Shown: positions 55,451 to 63,920 of the stretch, piece by piece | Layout of the letters: each line of letters begins with the position of its first letter | Numbering within the stretch: position 1 is the first letter of the stretch | Assembly: GCF_003148465.1 (NCBI RefSeq) | Contig: NZ_QGGI01000012.1 | Span: 27,253 to 91,252, forward strand | Length of the DNA: 64,000 nucleotides | Reading direction: 5' to 3' | Origin: Oceanotoga teriensis | GTDB taxonomy: Bacteria; Thermotogota; Thermotogae; Petrotogales; Petrotogaceae | Position numbers and translations under genes: made by a program | The notes under the pieces: model-generated | Told to the model about the DNA's origin: nothing | Databases searched by the model: none | What the model saw: only the letters and a program-made list of their open reading frames with translations

Positions 55451-56728
55451 ATGGCTAATGCATTCAGGAATATATTTAAGATCCCGGAACTCCGGGATCG
55501 CGTCATTTTTACACTTTTGGCTTTAATAGCTTTCAGAGTTGGGTCATTCATACCTATACCTGGAATAAATGTTGATGCTTGGCAAGCAGCATTAAGCACA
55601 ACACAAAATGGCGCAGCAGGGGGATTTGTAAACTTTTTTGATGTATTTTCTGGAGGAGCTTTAAAAAACTTCTCTATATTTGTATTAACAGTTACTCCAT
55701 ATATAAATGCTTCCATTATATTGCAGTTATTATCTTCTGTAATTCCAAGTTTAAAAGAAATGCTGAAAGAAGGAGAATCAGGAAGAAAGAAATTTGCTTC
55801 TTATACAAGACAGTTAACCATGGTTTTAGCTTTATTACAAGGATTAATGCTTTCATTAGCCGCTGTTAACTATAGAGCACAAGCATTGAATGGCTTTTTA
55901 TTTGTAGTATTGGCTACAATTTCCATAGTTGCTGGAACAATGTTCTTATTATGGCTTGGAGAAATGATGACTGAAAAAGGTATTGGAAATGGTATTTCAC
56001 TGTTAATTTTTGCAGGTATTGTATCAAGATATCCAGCATATGCTGCACAAGCATTGGTTGGATTAACACCTATAGAATGGATTTTACTCTTAGTTATAGC
56101 TGTAACAATAGTAATAACAGTAGTTGCAGTACAAACATCTGAAAGAAGAATAAATGTACAATATGCAAAAAGAGTAGTAGGTAATAAAATCTATGGTGGA
56201 TCATCAACATACATTCCGGTAAAGGTTAATGGCGGGGGAGTTATTCCTGTAATATTTGCATCAGCTATTATGACATTACCAGACATGATTTCAAGATTTA
56301 CAAAAAATACTGTAGACGATAGGTTATTTGGAATGGGTTCTCCATTGTACTTAACATTATTCGGAGTACTTGTATTTTTCTTTACATATTTCTATAGTTC
56401 AGTAGTTATGGATCCAAACGATGTAGCAAATAATATAAAAAATTATGGTGGATTTATTCCTGGAATAAGACCAGGAAAACCAACCACGAAATACATAAGA
56501 AATGTAATGAACAGAGTTACATTTATAGGAGCTCTATTTCTTGTAGTTATTTCATTATTGCCATATTTAATAAGAAGTACTGCAGGAGTTGAAATTTGGA
56601 TAGGTGGAACTTCTACACTTATTGCGGTTGGTGTTGCATTAGACATAGTACAACAAATGGAACAACATATGATTGCAAGACAGTATGAAGGATTTATGAA
56701 AAAGGGAAAGCTCCGTGGGAGGAGATGA
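55451..56728 (+). CDS. secY: Preprotein translocase subunit SecY
   Basis: SecY (425 residues) is the channel of the Sec translocon. Ten membrane spans can be counted, including the plug region (ITPYINASIILQLL-type stretch read as TPYINASIILQLL) and the conserved loops EKGIGNGISLLIF and RRINVQYAKR. The C-terminal cytoplasmic tail ends GFMKKGKLRGRR. GAGGTGA in the end of rplO is the ribosome site. SecE is encoded in this window; SecG was not found. adk follows after six bases. Confidence 0.97.
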   Translation: MANAFRNIFKIPELRDRVIFTLLALIAFRVGSFIPIPGINVDAWQAALSTTQNGAAGGFVNFFDVFSGGALKNFSIFVLTVTPYINASIILQLLSSVIPSLKEMLKEGESGRKKFASYTRQLTMVLALLQGLMLSLAAVNYRAQALNGFLFVVLATISIVAGTMFLLWLGEMMTEKGIGNGISLLIFAGIVSRYPAYAAQALVGLTPIEWILLLVIAVTIVITVVAVQTSERRINVQYAKRVVGNKIYGGSSTYIPVKVNGGGVIPVIFASAIMTLPDMISRFTKNTVDDRLFGMGSPLYLTLFGVLVFFFTYFYSSVVMDPNDVANNIKNYGGFIPGIRPGKPTTKYIRNVMNRVTFIGALFLVVISLLPYLIRSTAGVEIWIGGTSTLIAVGVALDIVQQMEQHMIARQYEGFMKKGKLRGRR

Positions 56729-56734
56729 ACTTAA

Positions 56735-57397
56735 ATGAAACTCATATTTTTCGGACCACCTGGTGCAGGAAAAGGCACTCAAGCAAAAAGAGTATCCAAA
56801 GAATTTGATATACCGCATATTTCTACAGGTGATCTGTTGAGAGAAGCTGTAAAAGATGAGACAGAACTTGGGAAAAAGGTAAAAGAAATCCTTGAAAAGG
56901 GAAATCTTGTATCAGATGAAATCGTAAATGAACTCGTTGAAGAAAAAGTAAAAAAAATAGACAAATTTATTTTGGATGGTTATCCAAGAACTATACCTCA
57001 GGCAGAATTTTTAGATGAAGTATTAAAAAGTATAGATAAAGAACTTGACGGAATTGTTTTTATAGATGTTGAAGAAGAAGAAATAGTTGAAAGAATAACT
57101 AGTAGAAGAGTATGTCCTAAATGTGGTCGAGTTTATAACACTATAACTTTAAAACCAGAGGTATCAGGAATTTGTGATGATGATGGAACAAAATTAATAC
57201 AAAGAGATGATGACAAGGAAACGGTTGTTAGAGATAGATTCCAAGTTTATCTAAAAAGCACTTCTCCTTTAATTGAATATTATAAGAAAAATAACAAAAT
57301 TTTTACAGTAGACGGCTCTCAAGACATCGAAGACGTTACAAAAGAGTTGTTTAATATACTAAGGGGAGTTAGTGATGATAATAATAAAAACAGATAA
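56735..57397 (+). CDS. adk: Adenylate kinase, zinc-type LID
   Basis: Adenylate kinase (220 residues) converts AMP and ATP to two ADP. The P-loop is GPPGAGKGT (7-15), with the AMP-binding region STGDLLREA and DGYPRT. The long LID domain carries a zinc site formed by C127, C130, C147 and D150, the arrangement known from Gram-positive and thermophilic enzymes. GGGAGGAGA precedes the ATG. The 3' end overlaps map by 23 bases. Confidence 0.96.
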   Translation: MKLIFFGPPGAGKGTQAKRVSKEFDIPHISTGDLLREAVKDETELGKKVKEILEKGNLVSDEIVNELVEEKVKKIDKFILDGYPRTIPQAEFLDEVLKSIDKELDGIVFIDVEEEEIVERITSRRVCPKCGRVYNTITLKPEVSGICDDDGTKLIQRDDDKETVVRDRFQVYLKSTSPLIEYYKKNNKIFTVDGSQDIEDVTKELFNILRGVSDDNNKNR

Positions 57398-58142
57398 AGA
57401 AATAGAAAAAATGAGACGGGCTGGACAAAGGCTTGCCCGTCTTCTTGATGAACTTTTGCCGAAAATAGTAAAAGAAGGTACTTCAGCAGAAGAAATAGAA
57501 CTTTATGTTCTAAAATATGTAGATGAAGTTGGCGGAATACCTACATTCAAGGGATATGCTGAATATCCTTACGCCACAAATATATCTGTTAATGAAGAAG
57601 TAGTTCATGGATTTCCATTAAAAGAAAAAATTTTTAAATATGGAGATCTTGTATCTGTAGATTGTGGGATAACACTCGACGGATATGTTGCTGATAGTGC
57701 AAGAACTTACATAGTAGGAGAAGTAAATGAAGAAGAAAGAAAGCTTGTTGAAGCTACAAAAGAATCATTGTTAATAGGAGCAAAACAAGCGATAATAGGA
57801 AATAGAATAGGTGATATAGGACATGCCGTTCAAGAATATATTGAGGGACAAGGTTTTTCTGTTATAAGAGACTTTGTTGGACATGGTGTTGGTAGAAAAC
57901 TCCATGAAGATCCTCAAGTTCCAAATTATGGAAAAATAGGTAAAGGTCCTAAAATAAGAAAAAATATGACATTAGCAATTGAACCAATGGTTGCTATGGG
58001 TGACTGGCAAGTTAAGATATTGGATGATGGTTGGACAACGATAACCAGAGATGGGAGTAAAGCAGCTCATTTTGAGTATACAGTTGCTGTAACTGAAAAT
58101 GGTCCAGAAGTGTTGACAAGCCTGGAATACAATTCCCTATAA
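57375..58142 (+). CDS. map: Methionine aminopeptidase type I
   Basis: Map (255 residues) removes the initiator methionine from nascent proteins. The metal-binding residues of the pita-bread fold are in VSVDCGITLDGYVADSA (two aspartates), GHGVGRKLHEDP (histidine), IEPM (glutamate) and the FEYTVAVT end (glutamate). The start ATG 57375 follows AGGGGAG inside adk; a GTG just before it is less well spaced. The 23-base overlap with adk indicates translational coupling. Confidence 0.96.
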   Translation: MIIIKTDKEIEKMRRAGQRLARLLDELLPKIVKEGTSAEEIELYVLKYVDEVGGIPTFKGYAEYPYATNISVNEEVVHGFPLKEKIFKYGDLVSVDCGITLDGYVADSARTYIVGEVNEEERKLVEATKESLLIGAKQAIIGNRIGDIGHAVQEYIEGQGFSVIRDFVGHGVGRKLHEDPQVPNYGKIGKGPKIRKNMTLAIEPMVAMGDWQVKILDDGWTTITRDGSKAAHFEYTVAVTENGPEVLTSLEYNSL

Positions 58143-58160
58143 GAAGAAGGGGGGATAATA

Positions 58161-58412
58161 TTGGCTAAGAAAAAAGATGTAATTACTATGCAGGGAAAAA
58201 TTTTAGAAGCTCTTCCAAACGCAAACTTCAGAGTTGAATTAGAAAATGGACATGAAGTTTTATCGCATATATCTGGAAGAATGAGAAAAAATTTCATAAG
58301 ATTACTACCTGGAGATAACGTAACAGTAGAAGTATCAATATACGATTTAAATAGAGGAAGAATAGTAAGAAGAGAAAAAATTAAGAGAACTGATCTGAAC
58401 GAAGAGAACTAA
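58161..58412 (+). CDS. infA: Translation initiation factor IF-1
   Basis: IF-1 (83 residues) binds the A site of the 30S subunit during initiation. The OB fold is recognisable from [21 protein letters not shown] and [17 protein letters not shown] through their central motifs. It has a longer C-terminal tail (about ten residues) than the 72-residue family norm. The start is a TTG after AAGGGGGG. It lies between map and rpmJ, the usual place. Confidence 0.96.
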   Translation: MAKKKDVITMQGKILEALPNANFRVELENGHEVLSHISGRMRKNFIRLLPGDNVTVEVSIYDLNRGRIVRREKIKRTDLNEEN

Positions 58413-58424
58413 GGAGGAATCAGT

Positions 58425-58541
58425 ATGAAAGTTAGAGCGTCTGTTAGAAAGAGATGCGAAAATTGTAAAGTAGTAAGAAGAAAAGGAAGAGTTTGGGTAG
58501 TATGTTCAAAAAATCCAAAACATAATCAAAGACAAGGATAA
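58425..58541 (+). CDS. rpmJ: 50S ribosomal protein L36
   Basis: A 38-residue protein, the smallest of the ribosome, stabilising 23S rRNA near the A site. It is the zinc form: C11, C14, C27 and H33 are the expected ligands ([27 protein letters not shown]). AAGGAGGAA precedes the ATG at 58425. It sits 12 bases after infA and 14 bases before rpsM. Confidence 0.97.
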   Translation: MKVRASVRKRCENCKVVRRKGRVWVVCSKNPKHNQRQG

Positions 58542-58555
58542 GGAGGTATTAGTTA

Positions 58556-58921
58556 ATGGCACGTATTCTTGGTGTTGAAATACCAAATAACAAAAAACTT
58601 TTTATTGCATTAACATATATTTATGGCATTGGAGATAAAACAGCTATGGATATATTACAAGCAACAGGTATAGATGCAGAAAAGAAAACAAAAGATTTAA
58701 CAGATGATGAAATATCAAAATTATCTCATTTCATAAATGAAAATTATAAAGTTGAAGGTGATTTGAGACAAGAAGTAAATAAAAATATAAAAAGATTAAT
58801 AGAAATAGGTTCTTATAGAGGTAAAAGACATAAAGGAAAACTACCTGTAAGAGGACAAAAAACACATGCAAATGCAAGAACAAGAAAAGGATCAAGATTA
58901 ACAAAGATAAGAAAAAGATAA
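58556..58921 (+). CDS. rpsM: 30S ribosomal protein S13
   Basis: S13 (121 residues) forms head bridges with the 50S subunit. The conserved [25 protein letters not shown] start is present through its ARILGVEIP and YIYGIG motifs, and the tail [19 protein letters not shown] is typical. AAGGAGGT precedes the ATG. It opens the alpha-type part of the cluster: rpsM, rpsK, rpsD, rpoA, rplQ. Confidence 0.97.
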   Translation: MARILGVEIPNNKKLFIALTYIYGIGDKTAMDILQATGIDAEKKTKDLTDDEISKLSHFINENYKVEGDLRQEVNKNIKRLIEIGSYRGKRHKGKLPVRGQKTHANARTRKGSRLTKIRKR

Positions 58922-58940
58922 AAAGGGAGGTTAGAACTTA

Positions 58941-59324
58941 ATGGCTAAAAAAGGAGCAAAGCAAAAAAGAAAAAAACTAACAGTCGATAAAGGCGTAGTT
59001 CATATAAATTCAACATTTAATAATACAATTATAACATTAACAGATTTAAGCGGAAATTCAATTTTATGGTCAAGTGGTGGAAATGCTGGATTTAAAGGAA
59101 CAAAAAAAGGAACTCCATATGCATCACAGCTTGCAGCAGATAAAGTTGCAAAAGAAGCAATGAAATTAGGAGTTAAAAGAGTTGATGTTACAGTAAAAGG
59201 ACCAGGATCAGGAAGAGAATCAGCTATAAGATCTTTACAAGCAGCTGGTCTTACAGTAGAAGGAATAAGAGATGTAACTCCTATACCACATAATGGTTGT
59301 AGACCAAAGAAGAAAAGATTTTAA
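58941..59324 (+). CDS. rpsK: 30S ribosomal protein S11
   Basis: S11 (127 residues) lies on the platform of the 30S subunit near the E site and the Shine-Dalgarno helix. Signature segments: [32 protein letters not shown], and the C-terminal [20 protein letters not shown] precedes the ATG. It has 19 bases to rpsM and 25 to rpsD. Confidence 0.97.
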   Translation: MAKKGAKQKRKKLTVDKGVVHINSTFNNTIITLTDLSGNSILWSSGGNAGFKGTKKGTPYASQLAADKVAKEAMKLGVKRVDVTVKGPGSGRESAIRSLQAAGLTVEGIRDVTPIPHNGCRPKKKRF

Positions 59325-59349
59325 TTAGACTTGAAGGAGGTATTGTTTA

Positions 59350-59979
59350 ATGGCAAGATATAGAGGGCCTCTTGATAAATTATCAAGACGTGAAGGTTTC
59401 AATTTATACTTAAAAGGCGAAAGAAGTTATACAGAAAAAACAGCTATTGCAAAAAGAAACTATGCTCCAGGACAACATGGAAAAAATAACAAAAAAATGA
59501 CACAGTACGGAATACAGTTAAGATCTAAACAGGCATTAAAAAGAATCTATGGAGTATTAGAGAAACAATTTAGAAAATACTTTGAAGAAGCAGATAGAAA
59601 AGCTGGAAAAACAGATGAAGCTTTAATGCAAATTTTAGAATCAAGATTAGATACAGTTGTTTTCCAAATGGGATTTGCTGTAAATAGAAGAACAGCAAGA
59701 CAAATGATTAGACATGGTCATTTTTTAATAAATGGTAAAAGGGTAGATATACCTTCATACAGATTAAGAGCTGGAGATATTGTTGAAATAAAAGAAGGAA
59801 GTAGAACAATACAACAGGTAAAAGAAGGTATGGAATTAGCTGAAAAGCTTAATAAATCACCAGTTTGGTTAGATGTAAATAAAGATCAATTTAAAGGAAC
59901 ATTTACAAGACTTCCAAGTCTTGAAGATATGGATGTACCTGTAAATCTACAGGATATTATCGAGCTTTATTCTAAGTAA
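59350..59979 (+). CDS. rpsD: 30S ribosomal protein S4
   Basis: S4 (209 residues) is a primary 16S rRNA binder, part of the mRNA entry site, and in several bacteria a translational repressor of its operon. The N-terminal part has YRGPLDKLSRREG and lacks the zinc cysteines; the S4 domain (about 95-160) contains RLDTVVFQMGFAVNRRTARQ. AAGGAGGT precedes the ATG. It is followed by an unusual 100-base leader in front of rpoA. Confidence 0.97.
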   Translation: MARYRGPLDKLSRREGFNLYLKGERSYTEKTAIAKRNYAPGQHGKNNKKMTQYGIQLRSKQALKRIYGVLEKQFRKYFEEADRKAGKTDEALMQILESRLDTVVFQMGFAVNRRTARQMIRHGHFLINGKRVDIPSYRLRAGDIVEIKEGSRTIQQVKEGMELAEKLNKSPVWLDVNKDQFKGTFTRLPSLEDMDVPVNLQDIIELYSK

Positions 59980-60004
59980 TTATGACGGTGCTTTCAATTT
60001 ATTT

Positions 60005-60079
60005 GAGGATCACCTCGCTCCAAAAGTCAGGAAAGGAGGTGTATTTCGATTCAGTAGAAAAATGAATCGAATATAAAAT
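60005..60079 (+). promoter_or_regulatory. rpsD-rpoA leader with anti-Shine-Dalgarno and hairpin-bridged ribosome site
   Basis: The only strong ribosome site before rpoA is AGGAGGTG (60034-60041), 38 bases from the ATG at 60080. Between them TTCGATTC (60045-60052) pairs with GAATCGAA (60064-60071); folded, the effective spacer is about 11 bases. Upstream, CACCTC (60011-60016) can pair either with GAGG (60005-60008) or with the ribosome site GAGGTG (60036-60041). An in-frame stop (60074-60076) excludes an earlier rpoA start. Confidence 0.6.
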
Positions 60080-61132
60080 ATGGACATATTAATAAAACCT
60101 GAGAAATTTGAATTAATAGAACAAAAAGAAGAGCTGAACTATAATTATGCAAGATATGAATTATATCCATTAGAAAAGGGATATGCGATAACTATAGGTA
60201 ATGCTTTAAGAAGAGTTTTATTATCATCTGTACCCTCTTTGGCTATAACTGGAATGAGAATTCCAGGGCAATTACACGAGTTTGATGTTGCTGAAGGCAT
60301 AAAAGAAGACTTACTCGAAGTTACTTTAAATCTAAAAAAAGTTCAAATAAAAATAGATGACTTAAAAAATCTATCTAAGATTACAGATACTATTCCTTTA
60401 ACTATAACTAAAAAAGGACCTGGAGAAATTAAAGCTGGAGATATACAAACACCAGCAGGTATAGAAATAGCCAATCCAGAATTTACAATAGCTCATTTCA
60501 ATTCTGAAAAGACAATAGAAATAGAGTTATTTGCAGAAGTCGGAAAGGGATTTATACCATCTTCAGAATTAGACCATCCAACAGATGTAGAATATATATT
60601 TATAGATGGAGTATTTAGTCCAGTAACTAAAGTTAACTTTTTAACTGAAAATATTCGTGTAGGAAAGAGAACAGACTATGATAAATTAATATTAGATATT
60701 TGGACAAAGAAAAATATAACTCCAGAAGAAGCTTTAAAAGAAGCTACAGCAATATTAATGGAACATTTTATATTCATAGCAAAACTTTGGAAAGACACAT
60801 CAATTGTTGAAGCGCTTGAACCTGTCCAGGATATGGGTGGAGCTGCTGATGAGTCTGATAAAGATGACTCAGAACAAAATATGTTTGGTCTTTCTTCAGA
60901 AATAATAGAAACTCCAATAGATAATCTTGATTTAACAAAAAGAGCTAAAAATTGTTTAAAACGTGAAAGAATAAATACTGTTGGAGAACTATTCAAAAAA
61001 ACACCAGAAGAATTGATGAAAATCAAAAATTTTGGCAGAAAATCACTTGATGAAATAAAAAAAGAATTAGAAGATAAGTTCCAAATCGACTATGAAAAGT
61101 TATATGAGGAAGAAAGGAGGAGCTCTAACTAA
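60080..61132 (+). CDS. rpoA: DNA-directed RNA polymerase subunit alpha
   Basis: The alpha subunit (350 residues) starts polymerase assembly and binds upstream promoter elements. The N-terminal dimerisation domain includes ELYPLEKGYAITIGNALRRVLLSS; the linker (about 255-285) is acidic; the C-terminal domain (about 285-345) has CLKRERINTVGEL and KNFGRKSLDEIKK. It is slightly longer than E. coli alpha. The start codon ATG 60080 has no ribosome site at the normal distance. The stop codon overlaps rplQ by one base. Confidence 0.97.
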   Translation: MDILIKPEKFELIEQKEELNYNYARYELYPLEKGYAITIGNALRRVLLSSVPSLAITGMRIPGQLHEFDVAEGIKEDLLEVTLNLKKVQIKIDDLKNLSKITDTIPLTITKKGPGEIKAGDIQTPAGIEIANPEFTIAHFNSEKTIEIELFAEVGKGFIPSSELDHPTDVEYIFIDGVFSPVTKVNFLTENIRVGKRTDYDKLILDIWTKKNITPEEALKEATAILMEHFIFIAKLWKDTSIVEALEPVQDMGGAADESDKDDSEQNMFGLSSEIIETPIDNLDLTKRAKNCLKRERINTVGELFKKTPEELMKIKNFGRKSLDEIKKELEDKFQIDYEKLYEEERRSSN

Positions 61133-61521
61133 TGAGACATAGAGTAAAGACAAAAAAACTCAATAGATATGCTTCACATAGAAAGGCTTTGATCAAAAAT
61201 TTAGCAAGAAGTGTATTTGAATCAGGAAGTATAATAACAACAACAACAAAAGCTAAGGTTGCGAGATCAGCTGTAGAAAAAATCTTAACTAAGGCAAAAA
61301 AAGCGAACTCCGCTGAAACAAAAGAACAAAAAATGGCTTTAAGTAGAGAAATAAATAAAAATTTCAATGATAGAAAATTAACAGCAAAAATAGTAAATGA
61401 AATTGCTCCAAAGTATATGGACAGAAACGGTGGATATACAAGAGTATTAAAGATAGGACAAAGAAGAGGAGACGCTTCTGAAATGTCAATTCTTCAATTA
61501 TTACCAGTTGAAGAAAAATAA
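61132..61521 (+). CDS. rplQ: 50S ribosomal protein L17
   Basis: L17 (129 residues) lies near the tunnel exit. The family start MRHRVKTKKLNRYASHRKAL and the C-terminal GGYTRVLKIGQRRGDASEMS are present. The start overlaps the rpoA stop as TAATG with AAAGGAGGAG upstream, so it is coupled to rpoA. It ends the ribosomal supercluster and is followed by a strong terminator. Confidence 0.97.
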   Translation: MRHRVKTKKLNRYASHRKALIKNLARSVFESGSIITTTTKAKVARSAVEKILTKAKKANSAETKEQKMALSREINKNFNDRKLTAKIVNEIAPKYMDRNGGYTRVLKIGQRRGDASEMSILQLLPVEEK

Positions 61522-61527
61522 GAAATT

Positions 61528-61553
61528 AAAGGGGCTTTGAGCCCCTTTTTTTT
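61528..61553 (+). terminator. Strong terminator after rplQ
   Basis: AAAGGGGC (61528-61535) pairs with GCCCCTTT (61541-61548), five-base loop, followed by five more T. It closes the transcription unit that begins upstream of rpsL. Confidence 0.95.
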
Positions 61554-61567
61554 ATTGAATGAAAAAG

Positions 61568-61576
61568 TGGTAAAAT
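61568..61576 (+). promoter_or_regulatory. Possible extended -10 promoter of rho
   Basis: TGG followed by TAAAAT (61571-61576), with no clear -35. It would give a leader of about 75 AT-rich bases before rho in which no stable fold is seen. Confidence 0.4.
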
Positions 61577-61655
61577 ATAAATGATAAATAAATTAGAAAA
61601 TAATATTTGATAACATAAATAAAAATTTTTCATAAACATCTGGAGGTGCAGATAC

Positions 61656-62969
61656 TTGAATGAAAATAATAAAAATTCTACGAAGGATAATATAAGAGCT
61701 GTAGAATTTGATATGGCAAAATTAAATGAAATGAATAGAAAAGATTTATATGATTTTGCTAGAAAATTACAGATTAATAATTATTCAAAAATGACTAAAA
61801 ATGAATTAATGTTTTCTATTCTTAGGAAACAAACTGAATCAATAGGATATTTTTTCTATGAAGGAGTACTTGAAGTTTTACCTGATGGGTATGGATTTTT
61901 AAGAAATGTTGATAATTCCTTATTACAAGGACCTGATGATGTTTATGTATCTCAATCTCAAATAAGAAGATTCAACTTATTTACAGGAGATGTTGTTGCG
62001 GGTCAAGTAAGACCTCCAAAAGAGGGAGAAAAATTCTTTGCTTTATTGAGAATAGAAGCGATAAATTATCAAGAACCTGAAAAAGCAAAAGATAGAGTAT
62101 CATTTGAAAATCTAACACCTGAATATCCCACAAAAAAAATGACTTTAGAATATGAAAAAGGACCTTTAAGTTCAAGAATAGTTGATATGTTCTCTCCTAT
62201 AGGCTTCGGACAAAGAGGATTAATAGTTTCCCCACCAAAGGCAGGAAAAACTACACTTTTAAAAGATATAGCGAATTCAATAGCAAAAAATCACCCCGAA
62301 ACAAAAAGATATGTTTTACTTATAGATGAAAGGCCAGAAGAAGTTACCGATATAAAAGATACTGTAAATGCTAATATAATAGCAGCACCATTCGATATGG
62401 ATCCAAAAAATCAAATTAAAGTTTCAGAAATGACTTTAAATCTTGTTAAAAGACAAGTTGAATTTGGACATGATGTAGTAATATTAATGGATAGCTTAAC
62501 AAGATTTGCAAGAGCGTATAATTTATATGTTCCTTCAAGTGGAAAACTTCTAAGCGGTGGAGTAGATCCAGCAGCTTTAACTTTCCCAAAAAAATTTTTT
62601 GGTGCAGCAAGAAAAATAAGAGAAGGTGGAAGTTTAACAATAATTGCAACAGCACTTGTAGATACAGGATCTAAAATGGATGAAGTAATATTTGAAGAAT
62701 TTAAAGGAACAGGTAATATGGAACTTATATTATCAAGAGATATTGCTAATGAAAGAATTTTCCCTGCTATAAATATTAAACAATCTGGTACGAGAAAAGA
62801 AGAACTATTACTCAATGAAGAAGAAATGAGTAATATTTTCATATTGAGAAAATTAATATCTGATATAGGAAATAAAGATTCCATAGAATTTATAATAAAA
62901 AGGTTAAAAGAATATGAAAGTAATAAAAAAATCTTTGAAGCTATAAATGATAAAAAATTTTATGGATAA
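61656..62969 (+). CDS. rho: Transcription termination factor Rho
   Basis: Rho (437 residues) is the hexameric RNA helicase that ends untranslated transcripts. Domains: a Rho_N helical bundle (about 17-60), the cold-shock-like RNA-binding domain (about 65-135, YGFLRNVDNSL), and the RecA-like ATPase with Walker A SPPKAGKTT (near 190), Walker B VILMDSLTRFARAYN and the Q- and R-loops. The start is a TTG after GGAGGTG; an ATG four bases on is out of frame. NusG, with its enlarged N-domain, is the partner encoded at 4782. Confidence 0.97.
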   Translation: MNENNKNSTKDNIRAVEFDMAKLNEMNRKDLYDFARKLQINNYSKMTKNELMFSILRKQTESIGYFFYEGVLEVLPDGYGFLRNVDNSLLQGPDDVYVSQSQIRRFNLFTGDVVAGQVRPPKEGEKFFALLRIEAINYQEPEKAKDRVSFENLTPEYPTKKMTLEYEKGPLSSRIVDMFSPIGFGQRGLIVSPPKAGKTTLLKDIANSIAKNHPETKRYVLLIDERPEEVTDIKDTVNANIIAAPFDMDPKNQIKVSEMTLNLVKRQVEFGHDVVILMDSLTRFARAYNLYVPSSGKLLSGGVDPAALTFPKKFFGAARKIREGGSLTIIATALVDTGSKMDEVIFEEFKGTGNMELILSRDIANERIFPAINIKQSGTRKEELLLNEEEMSNIFILRKLISDIGNKDSIEFIIKRLKEYESNKKIFEAINDKKFYG

Positions 62970-63013
62970 TGTAATATAATATATAATAAGGTTATATATT
63001 AGGGGGGATATAA

Positions 63014-63748
63014 ATGGAACTATATACGAGAAAAATGAACTCAAAAATTGATAAAATTGGTAATTTTGTTATTATTCATGGTCTTGGAGAACATTCGGGA
63101 AGATATGCAAAACTTATAAGTCTTGTAAATGAAAAAGGTTACGATGTTTATACATTTGATTTACCAGGTCATGGAAATTCTAAAGGAAAAAGAGGAGATA
63201 TACCAGATTTCTATGAACTTTATAAATTTATAGAAGATTATGTTCCAAATGAATACATATTATTTGGACATTCATTAGGAGGATGTATATCTACAAGATT
63301 TACAGAGTATACAGAAAAAAAACCTTTAAAATTAATTTTATCTTCTCCAGCACTTGGAGATGTAAAACAAAAAGAAAACTTAATAAAAATTTTAAGTATA
63401 TTTCCAAAAATGACTGTAAAAAATGGAATATCACCCGAACTTTTATCTACAAATAAAGAAGCAATAAAAAAATATTTAAATGATCCTTTAGTCCATGATA
63501 AAGTGACTATAAGATTTATAAAAAATTTTTTTGTAGAAGCTCAAAAAGCTTTAGAAGAAATAGATCAAATAAAAATTCAAACAAGATTGATATATGGAAC
63601 AGAAGATTATATAATAAACAAAAAATCTTATGATCTTATAAAAAATGAAAATATTGAAATAATACCTATGAAAAAAGGAAAACATGAACTTTTCGAATGT
63701 GAATACAATCAAGATGAGTTTTATAAAAAAATATTAGAAATGTTATAA
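63014..63748 (+). CDS. Alpha/beta hydrolase, monoacylglycerol-lipase-like
   Basis: A 244-residue serine hydrolase of the Hydrolase_4 group, which includes monoglyceride lipases and lysophospholipases. The nucleophile S87 is in GHSLGG; the oxyanion segment is HGLGEHSGR (22-30); FDLPGHGNSKG is the typical second motif; the acid is in YGTEDYIIN and the histidine in KGKHELF. No signal peptide, so cytoplasmic. AGGGGGG precedes the ATG. It follows rho by 44 bases and probably shares its transcript. The exact substrate is unknown. Confidence 0.85.
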   Translation: MELYTRKMNSKIDKIGNFVIIHGLGEHSGRYAKLISLVNEKGYDVYTFDLPGHGNSKGKRGDIPDFYELYKFIEDYVPNEYILFGHSLGGCISTRFTEYTEKKPLKLILSSPALGDVKQKENLIKILSIFPKMTVKNGISPELLSTNKEAIKKYLNDPLVHDKVTIRFIKNFFVEAQKALEEIDQIKIQTRLIYGTEDYIINKKSYDLIKNENIEIIPMKKGKHELFECEYNQDEFYKKILEML

Positions 63749-63751
63749 GAT

Positions 63752-63795
63752 AAAAAGGCATTAAATATATATATATATTTAATGCCTTTTTATAA
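63752..63795 (+). terminator. Terminator after the hydrolase gene
   Basis: A 39-base near-perfect hairpin: AAAAAGGCATTAAATATAT against its complement ending AATGCCTTTTT (63781-63791). The arms end in A and T runs, so it can work in both directions. Confidence 0.9.
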
Positions 63796-63831
63796 AATAA
63801 AGTTAAATTATAATTAAAATAAAAAAGTGTA

Positions 63832-63860
63832 TTGAATTTATAAATAAAATAATATATAAT
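63832..63860 (+). promoter_or_regulatory. Strong sigma70 promoter of the ABC transporter gene
   Basis: TTGAAT (63832-63837), a 17-base spacer and perfect TATAAT (63855-63860), 60 bases before the ATG. The leader holds a short CTAA tandem repeat (63879-63892). Confidence 0.8.
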
Positions 63861-63920
63861 ATAACTATACTTAATTACTTAACTAACTAACTATATATGT
63901 AATGGATGAGGTGAAAAAAG

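Noticed and set aside
62411..62884. 157-codon minus-strand frame inside rho
   Set aside because: Antisense shadow of the Rho ATPase domain without any family motif.
63750..63800. AT-repeat as CRISPR or satellite repeat
   Set aside because: It is the loop and stem of an intrinsic terminator; no repeated spacers anywhere in the window.
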